11,850 bases of DNA from Legionella genomosp. 1. GTDB lineage: Bacteria > Pseudomonadota > Gammaproteobacteria > Legionellales > Legionellaceae. The position numbers and the translations under genes are program-made. The stretch lies in assembly GCA_945889365.1 (NCBI GenBank), contig CAMDBQ010000024.1, positions 1 to 11,850 on the forward strand, read 5' to 3'. Shown here piece after piece: positions 1-7,000 of the stretch. Each line of letters starts with the position of its first letter. Position 1 is the stretch's first letter. The notes under the pieces were generated by a model. It did no database searches. It was not told where the DNA came from and worked only from the letters and a program-made list of their open reading frames with translations.

Positions 1-864
1 GGTATTGGTAAAGTAGTCAATGGTAGCCGACGCTGGGTTGCAATAGGGCCCATTGGCATCCAAGTGTCTGAGCTTGCCAAAGTAACCATGATTATCTATT
101 TATCCGGCTACCTGGTGCGTCAGCAAAAAACCATCAGTCAGAACATCTCTGGCTTTATCAAGCCCATGATTATCCTGACTATATTTGCAATTTTATTGCT
201 AATGGAACCTGATTTTGGCGCTACTGTGGTGATCACGGGTACAGTGATGGCCATGCTGTTTCTAACCGGAGTTAAGATACGTTATTACCTGGGGCTTATG
301 GTCGTAGTGGGTATTTCTTTAGCTTTTATCGCCGTGTCATCCCCATACCGAATGGCACGCTTGACCGCTTTTCTAAATCCCTGGGCTGATCAATTTAACA
401 GCGGCTATCAATTAACGCAGTCATTAATAGCCTTTGGTCGAGGAGGGTGGTTAGGCGTTGGATTAGGAGATGGCGTTCAAAAATTAATGTATTTACCTGA
501 AGCCCACACAGATTTTTTATTTGCAGTCCTGGCAGAAGAGTTAGGACTGCTGGGCATCATGCTCGTTTTGGGGTTGTATAGCATACTCGTCTGGCGAGGC
601 TTGGTGATTGGTTTCAATGCATTTTCGCAGGGGCGTTTATTCGCAGCATATGCTGCCTATGGCATAACCTTTTGGATAGGCTTGCAAGCCGCCATTAACA
701 TGGGCGTGAATTCCGGCCTGTTACCCACAAAAGGTTTGACCCTACCACTACTCAGTTACGGTGGTGCTAGCCTAGTCGTTAATTGCATCGTGATAGCACT
801 GTTATTGCGAATAGATCATGAGAATCGCTGGCAGTCCCTGGGCTTAAGACCCTCGACTGCTTAA
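1..864 (+). CDS. ftsW: FtsW, septal peptidoglycan glycosyltransferase (5'-truncated by window edge)
   Basis: This is the C-terminal 287 residues of FtsW, the SEDS-family inner-membrane polymerase that links lipid II into glycan strands at the division septum together with FtsI. The frame is open from base 1, so the start lies upstream of the window. Visible family signatures are NGSRRWVAIGPIGIQVSELAK near the window start, the GRGGWLGVGLG stretch followed by LPEAHTDFLFAVLAEELG, and LPLLSYGGAS near the C-terminus, between hydrophobic membrane segments. RodA is the main alternative, but the NGSRRW and SELAK wording fits FtsW better. The gene ends cleanly with TAA. In most gammaproteobacteria murG follows within the dcw cluster. 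Here the next gene lies on the opposite strand and is unrelated. No convincing terminator is visible in the 151 bp after the stop. Codon use looks less AT-rich than the genes downstream. Confidence 0.95.
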   Translation, partial: GIGKVVNGSRRWVAIGPIGIQVSELAKVTMIIYLSGYLVRQQKTISQNISGFIKPMIILTIFAILLLMEPDFGATVVITGTVMAMLFLTGVKIRYYLGLMVVVGISLAFIAVSSPYRMARLTAFLNPWADQFNSGYQLTQSLIAFGRGGWLGVGLGDGVQKLMYLPEAHTDFLFAVLAEELGLLGIMLVLGLYSILVWRGLVIGFNAFSQGRLFAAYAAYGITFWIGLQAAINMGVNSGLLPTKGLTLPLLSYGGASLVVNCIVIALLLRIDHENRWQSLGLRPSTA

Positions 865-1015
865 CCTCTCAACTTCTGCGCTTCATTCAGCAATGAAAGT
901 GTATTTTAGAAGGCGAAGTATCGGCTTCGTTAACCAAGCTTTTACAATCAGACAACAATCAAGATAAGCATGATGATAACCAACTATCTTCTCCAAAACC
1001 CGCCAACCCTTGACC

Positions 1016-2545
1016 CTATGGACCATTTTTTGGTTTGACGTGGTTTGGATCTACATCTGAAGAATTACTGTTGTCCGCCGTGGCTTGAATCAACCTATAC
1101 GTACCTGCAACGCCATCGCATACAGCCACACCGCACTTTATTGCAGTCCCGCCGGACCTGTTAATCGTTGCAAACGATGCGCGTAATTCGTCCAGATTAC
1201 ACACCCCTACGGCTAGTGCATGTATAGGACTTATCTGAAGCGCGACATACCCGTTTGCAAGTGTCGTTATCGTGCAAACTACAGCCATCGCACACTGACC
1301 AGCATGGCGTAAATCTTCGTTGTTTATAGTGCTAAGCTTACTATGCAGCTTTGCTTTCACAGCATGCGCATTAGGAATTTCACTTATCACATCTCGAGCA
1401 AAAACGTTTTGAATATCTACTGCATTACACACATCGCTATTAAATGACATGCCATATGGTGTAGATAGTTCCCCCCTTTCCTCATGATAAAAACTGCTGG
1501 TATGAGCTGCTACCGTAGCCTGTACTTGTCGACTAACTCCATGCAGAAACAACATGCCCAAAGCGCCATATGGGCCAGCAGTAATTCCAGCGCAACCCAC
1601 GCTTAAATAATCGCTTAAGGTAAGACTTGCCGACGGCTTTGGCACGCGCATCAATGCTACAGTAGCTGTTGTAGCTGTATTTGAAAAAAGGTAAGGTCCT
1701 GTCTTAGAAACTAAATCTCCTGTATTTACATGCGCTACAAAAGTGATATTAAACTGTGGAACTAATTTTTGAATTGATACCGCATCTGCTTCAACTTTTT
1801 CTGCCATTGCGACCGATACTCCAGCAGATTGATAAACAATCGTGGTGATACCAGTAATTCCACCTAGTTCGGGGTATTCTGATGAATGCTTGAGTGTATT
1901 AAGCTTTACTGACAAGAGCTCTTGTGTAAGAATTTGCGCTAGAGCACCACCTAAGCTATGACCAGTCACAACAATTTTACATGCCGCGAATTCCGTGCAA
2001 AGTTGATTTAGTTCGGATAAAATATTTTTCTTATCCTGATGCATAACACTTGCTCCGGGGGCCGTTGGATCCAAATCAGCAATGATGCTGGCATCCCCTT
2101 GTGTGCCCCGACATAGCACTGTAATCTGCCCGGGCTTACACAAGGCAAATAGAAAAATACCGCTTGATCGTGTCCGCTCAGAACCCAAATTCTGGACTTT
2201 ATAACCTTGGTCTTGAAGACGTGCTCGAGCAGCAATCGCTGTATCAGCAGCTTCGCTCTCAGGCACAGCAAGAGCATAGGCATAAACTTTTGCTAATTTT
2301 TGAGTATCTGCTGAGATTTTTATTACTTGGAGTTCTTTTTCAGCCGCTGGATCTATGTTAATCGATACAGCATCAAATTCTTTGTCTAGATTAGGATCTG
2401 GCGTGAGCTCTATATTGATGTACTCAGCGCCATCGATGTAGACGGCGGTATCTGTATAATTGCAATATACACGGTTTCTAGGAGGCATTCTTAATGTATG
2501 CAGTAATACTTTCAAGCGCATCTCTAAATACTTTAAATACCACAT
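1016..2545 (-). CDS. Class 3 (alpha/beta-hydrolase) lipase-like protein
   Basis: This 509-residue protein looks like a class 3 lipase (Lipase_3 fold) that would hydrolyse acylglycerols or phospholipids. Numbered from the preferred start, the nucleophile elbow VTGHSLGGALA puts the catalytic Ser at 197. An LCRGT strand end (RGT 146-148) fits the oxyanion-loop position of the family. NTGDLV supplies a likely catalytic Asp at 277, and AHTSSFY a likely His at 348. After the catalytic core come two hydrophobic stretches (about 315-337 and 417-449) that could be membrane-associating. The tail is short, hydrophilic and Asn/Ser/Asp-rich. No classical signal peptide is evident. An in-frame GTG lies four codons upstream (2557), but GGAG sits six bases before the ATG at 2545, so the ATG is preferred. 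The gene converges on ftsW and has its own very strong promoter. The fold call is firm. The substrate and the idea that it is exported as an effector are inference. Confidence 0.82.
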   Translation of the reverse strand: MWYLKYLEMRLKVLLHTLRMPPRNRVYCNYTDTAVYIDGAEYINIELTPDPNLDKEFDAVSINIDPAAEKELQVIKISADTQKLAKVYAYALAVPESEAADTAIAARARLQDQGYKVQNLGSERTRSSGIFLFALCKPGQITVLCRGTQGDASIIADLDPTAPGASVMHQDKKNILSELNQLCTEFAACKIVVTGHSLGGALAQILTQELLSVKLNTLKHSSEYPELGGITGITTIVYQSAGVSVAMAEKVEADAVSIQKLVPQFNITFVAHVNTGDLVSKTGPYLFSNTATTATVALMRVPKPSASLTLSDYLSVGCAGITAGPYGALGMLFLHGVSRQVQATVAAHTSSFYHEERGELSTPYGMSFNSDVCNAVDIQNVFARDVISEIPNAHAVKAKLHSKLSTINNEDLRHAGQCAMAVVCTITTLANGYVALQISPIHALAVGVCNLDELRASFATINRSGGTAIKCGVAVCDGVAGTYRLIQATADNSNSSDVDPNHVKPKNGP

Positions 2546-2551
2546 ATTAAA

Positions 2552-2555
2552 CTCC
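2552..2555 (-). promoter_or_regulatory. Ribosome binding site deciding the lipase start
   Basis: GGAG on the minus strand lies six bases upstream of the ATG at 2545. It overlaps the alternative in-frame GTG start at 2557, so initiation at the ATG is the more economical reading. Confidence 0.7.
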
Positions 2556-2621
2556 ACAATGATTAATCAAATAATTGCTACTAAGTTCATCTGGTGATAA
2601 CACTTAAAGCACCATATTACG

Positions 2622-2654
2622 TAGTTCTGAATTAAGTTGGGTATTCAATAACTA
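2622..2654. repeat. Imperfect inverted repeat at the lipase promoter
   Basis: TAGTT (2622-2626) pairs with AACTA (2650-2654), and TGAAT (2628-2632) pairs with ATTCA (2643-2647), around a 10-nt centre with a 1x2 internal bulge. It starts just downstream of the lipase -10 hexamer, covering the expected transcription start. It could be an operator or a 5' leader hairpin. The sequence is AT-rich, so chance cannot be excluded. Confidence 0.35.
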
Positions 2655-2657
2655 TAG

Positions 2658-2686
2658 ATTATACATGCAATTGCTCATAATGTCAA
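2658..2686 (-). promoter_or_regulatory. Perfect consensus sigma-70 promoter for the lipase gene
   Basis: On the minus strand, TTGACA (2686-2681), exactly 17 bp, then TATAAT (2663-2658). Both hexamers match the consensus at every position. The predicted start of transcription is near 2651, giving a leader of about 105 nt before the ATG at 2545. Confidence 0.75.
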
Positions 2687-2787
2687 CATACAAGTCAGAA
2701 TAACGTCGTGATTTATGCTGAGCTGTTAATTATTGCAACACATGTTCAGAGAAAACATACGTAAAAAGGTTATATTCGAGCGCTATA

Positions 2788-2796
2788 TGCTATAAT
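2788..2796 (+). promoter_or_regulatory. Extended -10 promoter for the kinase-like gene
   Basis: TGCTATAAT (TGn plus a perfect TATAAT) faces the gene at 2859. The -35 position (around 2768-2773, GGTTAT) is poor, as is common for extended -10 promoters. The predicted transcription start is near 2803, leaving a leader of about 55 nt. Confidence 0.6.
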
Positions 2797-2858
2797 TGCG
2801 CATCATCCGGTGCGCCTGGCACATTAGACGCTCATTTCAGCAGCCTTAACAAAGTTTA

Positions 2859-4076
2859 ATGGAGTACAGTTGTATTATGCCAGTTCTAACGAGTAAAGAC
2901 GGCGATTGGTTTTTATTGGGCAAAGGAGAATATAATATTGCTTACTTATCAACATTCATCACAACTATTCAGGGACATCTTGGTCGTTGGGTTGCTAAAT
3001 TCCCAATAGGAAAAGCAACAGTCGGCGGTGAACATCTGAATGATCCTAGACGTTTTGCACGTAAATGGCAAACAATCAACCCTGATCTACCTTTGGTTCC
3101 ATATAAAGGTCATACGGTACAAATAATCGATGATTTAACAACAGCCTCAATGATCGACGGAGTTGTTTACTTACATTCAAACAGATCGTCAGAAATCTAT
3201 GCAACCTATTTAAACGCAGGTGCTGTGGAAACCAAGTTAATCGATGCAATCATAAGTGCGAAAATGAAAGCCCAGTACTTAAAACACATTAATGAACATG
3301 CTGGACTTCCAAAACATCTAGAATATCGTATCATTGAGCTGATGCAACTACATAAACCTGGTTGTCTTATACCGTACTTAGGTAACACTCAAGCTTCAGA
3401 TGCACAGATTGCGCGTAAAGTTTTAGATATTTATCGTTCAAGTAGAAATATAATCGCAGATGCAACCGTACAAGGTAACTTTTTAAGTTATCAAGATAAA
3501 GTCATTTGTGTTGATTTAGATCAAGCATTTCAACGTGGTTCTTTTGCATCCGAAAAATTCATGTCCGCAGTAATGTTTGTGCAGTTTGAGCAACTATGGG
3601 ACGATGAGCATGATGAATTTCCGCTAACGATTGATACTATCCGAACCTTGTTTTGTTTAGAAAAACATCTAAATCCATGGCAAATAACTGATGGGTATTT
3701 AACTCCAGAACTAGTACATAAACTTAACATATGCAGAAAACAGCAGATCCCGCTTAATGAGGTAAATATCCGGGCTTTAATTGAGATTCTCGAATATTAT
3801 CCAGAGCATCAAGCGCATGAGGAAAGAATAAAAAATCAGATACTTGGTAATATCTCACAATCAACCAATCCTGACCGAAGTAAAGTAATTCAAGATGCTT
3901 TCTTAAATAACAGAACTTTTGAAGAAATGTTCTTCGACGAATTTCGCACTGATAATACAGCACATACTCATGAACTCCAGGCATTGGGCTTAGTTACAAA
4001 ATGCCCGTTTGGTTTTTTTCAAACAGACGCTGAGAATAGGGACAGTAAAAAATACAAAGCTGATGCTACAATATGA
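2859..4076 (+). CDS. Divergent protein-kinase-like protein (candidate effector)
   Basis: This 405-residue soluble protein gives no clear family match by eye, but it has ordered features of the protein-kinase/APH fold. A glycine-rich loop LGKGEYNIAY (20-29) is followed by WVAK with a candidate ATP-binding Lys47 and a possible helix-C Glu58. A segment ADATVQGNFL (200-209) resembles a catalytic loop, with Asp201 and Asn207, and ICVDLDQAF (216-224) sits where DFG would be expected, with Asp219 or Asp221 as metal ligand. Asp201 and Asn207 are one residue further apart than in standard kinases. The C-terminal 180 residues are helical-looking and end in a charged tail. There is no membrane segment or signal peptide. 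The start is uncertain: ATG 2859 has no good ribosome site, and ATG 2877 has GGAG 12 bases upstream. It is transcribed divergently from the lipase gene and converges on the helicase-ankyrin gene. The kinase call is inference; it could be a pseudokinase. Confidence 0.6.
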   Translation: MEYSCIMPVLTSKDGDWFLLGKGEYNIAYLSTFITTIQGHLGRWVAKFPIGKATVGGEHLNDPRRFARKWQTINPDLPLVPYKGHTVQIIDDLTTASMIDGVVYLHSNRSSEIYATYLNAGAVETKLIDAIISAKMKAQYLKHINEHAGLPKHLEYRIIELMQLHKPGCLIPYLGNTQASDAQIARKVLDIYRSSRNIIADATVQGNFLSYQDKVICVDLDQAFQRGSFASEKFMSAVMFVQFEQLWDDEHDEFPLTIDTIRTLFCLEKHLNPWQITDGYLTPELVHKLNICRKQQIPLNEVNIRALIEILEYYPEHQAHEERIKNQILGNISQSTNPDRSKVIQDAFLNNRTFEEMFFDEFRTDNTAHTHELQALGLVTKCPFGFFQTDAENRDSKKYKADATI

Positions 4077-4091
4077 GGCAATAAGCTTGAA

Positions 4092-7000
4092 TCAAGGGCA
4101 CATTTCAGCCGATAAAAAATTATTGTATCGGCTGAGCTCTGCAGCTTGGCACGCTACAGCATGCTCTAATAAACTGACTATTGCAGGGCTACTCCCGCAC
4201 TCCACAGCAATAGCCTGTGCATTCTGGCCAGTTGTTGTCTGATGGAGCACATCAGCTCCATGGTCTAGTAACGTCTGAAGTAATTGCTCACTCAATTGCA
4301 TGCTAACCGCTAGCATCAAAGGAGAAACTCCAGTGATCAGATCGGCCTGATTCACATCTGCACCCGATCTGATCAAAGCCAAGGCAATCAAATCCATCTT
4401 GCGGCTTATAGCTAGCCTTAATGGATATGTTCCGGATTCACAGACACGGTTGATAACCTTGCTTGCACCCGCGCTTAATAAAGAGCAAACAATCCCCAGA
4501 TGAGATGTTTCAATCGCAAGCTCTAGTGTTGAAACACGCCTTTCTCCTGCTTGCACTACATCTATATCAACCCCGTTAGAAACAATAAGTCTGACAACAT
4601 CCAGGGATTTTTTTTGTATCGCTTTAAATAAAAATTTAGAATTATTCACTATCTGCTTGGATAACGTACAGGCAATCAAGCATTTCATTAATTCAATAGA
4701 TCCATATGCGTTAATATTGTGTCGCATAAAATTCACATGTGAATCTAATAGATAAGCAATAAGCACTAAATAATTTGGGTTTGCTGTTAAAAACTCACAA
4801 AAAATTCTGCAATCCTCAGGACGTTCTAAAATAATATCCAAAAATATTTTTTTTGATGCCTCGGGTATTTTTTTGGCTAGCCCATTTTTTATGGGTTTAA
4901 ATAAAAAAGATATTGAATTGGGAAGAGTTTTAACAAACTTGCGTAACTTAGGTGCTGTAAAATCGCACATCAAGTGCGCTACATCTAATTGGTGCTGCTC
5001 TGCTAAGCTCAGTAAAGAGACAATCTCTGGAAAATTGCGCTTACGTGCTAATTCAATTGCAGTCTCTAAACCTACATTACAACCTAAATCAATTGATGCA
5101 TGAGCATCAAGTAACTGGCTCACTGAGCCAATCTGGCCATAACTGGCTGCAATTATTAATGCAGTACAACCTGTAGATGACTGAACATCAACATCTACAC
5201 CATACTCCAACAATTTTCTAAGTATCGGTTCATATCCAAATTGCGCTGCAAGCATTAACGCAGAAAAACCATTCTTCATAGTATGATTCAACCTAGCACC
5301 AGCACTTATAAGTTCGCTTACTGCCGGGTAATTATTATGCTGAACGGCAACCAAAAGCGCAGTTACTGAATTTTCTCCAAAAACCTGATTCACATCACAT
5401 GTTGGGTCTTTCAGTAAATCTTTCAATGATCTAAGGCTTCCTGACTCAATACCTCGAGCAAAATACATTAATGGCGGCCAGCTGGCCCAGTACTCTGAGA
5501 TCTTTGTGCCGAGCATAGCAGACAGTAATACAGGGTCTGCATAGTTCACCGCCAAATAGTCAGGAGTCAATTCCTCAAGTTCTGGATATAAAGCCATTTT
5601 TAAATCGGCACCACTCACAATTAATCCTTTAACTACATCAATATTCTGATGAATCAACGCAAAATATAATGGAGTTATTCCATGCTGATTGCTTATATGT
5701 AACTCAAACCCTCGGGCATAAAATAACTCAATCAGCGACATGCAGTTATTAATCGCCGCCAGATGTATAATGCTATCTCCACGAGATATATATGATGTTA
5801 CGATAACATCATTGAAACGTAGTTTATAAATCTTCTGTAATATATCCTCGCGGCAGTCTGAAATTTCTAATTGTTTCAATGCCTGAATGAAAATATTCAA
5901 TAAATCTGGCTGTAGCATAATATGCTGAATCAACGGACCATGAGATCGATAATTTTTAGCTAAAGACGCCACAACATCCGGGCGAAGCAGCCATTGACAA
6001 ACATTGCTCACGGTAAAGTTATCCAATAAATCGCATGCCGTGGTAACCACATTAGGCTCGAGTGCCGTAGCCACTGATTTTGAAGAACCGACTAAACTTT
6101 CTGGTGGTACCATAATCTTACTGTGACTCATTGAGATTAACGATGCCGTAGGCAAGCTTGGTCTAACATTGAGCACTGATTGCTTGAACTCAATAAAATC
6201 TGTGATTGATTGACCGAGCTCATGCAAAAAAATATTGCGCGCTTGATCTTCATTACCAGCTTTTAATAACTCTATAGCATGATCACGCCATTCATCCGGA
6301 TTAAAGACCACGGTTTTAGTTTTGATCGATGCTGCACTTGTACTAACAACGGTGCTTTGTTGTAATCGCTCAAGAATATGTCTATGTATGTGCAAGTCAT
6401 TGTAAACAAACAATAAATCTCCGGTTGCCCGTGTGATTGCGGTAATTACTCTGTTTACATATGGCGTAGCAAGATCATCGTTAGTATCAGACTTGGATCT
6501 GTGGCCGGATATTGCTTTTGCACCACACAGGCCTAACTTCTGATTAACGTATTTTCCGTGTTCCTGTTTATCCTCAAATATTTGCCAACAAATAATTACT
6601 CGATAATCCAGGCCTTTAATTTGTTCTGTAGTAAAAACTAACGATGTACCGCATTGTTGTTTTGCTAACTCAACATGCTCTGGCAATGTAACTACAGCAG
6701 TGTTAACCGATCTGCATATTTCACGTATATAATCTATATCTAAACGAGCTTTATCTAGCCAAACTACTAAGCCTGTATCTTTATTTGGATCTGTGGATAA
6801 AGGTAGTGCGGACACCTCATGGCGATCAGCAACACCACCGCTGATTTGGGTTTTTATTTCAATCAAAGTATTCGCTACTTTAATCGTAGAATTTGAACAT
6901 CTATAGCTATCTGTGAATTGTATATGTGTGACTGGCGCTAACCGCCCCAGATGTTCTAATAATAATGGCCGGTGTGATATCCTGTCTACTAACCGTTGAT

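Larger units (their letters stand above)
2546..2858. other. Divergent intergenic regulatory region
   Basis: This 313-bp gap between the divergent lipase and kinase-like genes has no credible coding sequence. It carries a perfect sigma-70 consensus promoter facing the lipase, an extended -10 element facing the kinase-like gene, and an imperfect inverted repeat next to the lipase transcription start. The leader of the kinase-like gene, if it starts just after the extended -10, contains a small GTGC/GCAC hairpin at 2810-2822. No RNA gene was recognised. Confidence 0.7.

Noticed and set aside
914..929. CGAAG/CTTCG hairpin between ftsW and the lipase as a terminator
   Set aside because: The stem is only five base pairs with no T tract on either strand.
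961..990. AAGATA/TATCTT inverted repeat downstream of the lipase
   Set aside because: Six AT-rich base pairs with an 18-nt loop and no T tract; easily expected by chance.
2164..2361. 65-codon open frame on the plus strand inside the lipase gene
   Set aside because: It lies wholly antisense to a well-supported enzyme gene, has no ribosome site, and its product looks like a low-complexity shadow (Gln/Leu-rich).
4009..4242. 77-codon plus-strand frame across the kinase-like/helicase-ankyrin junction
   Set aside because: It overlaps two real genes in other frames and its product has no family character; it is explained by the overlap of both coding regions.
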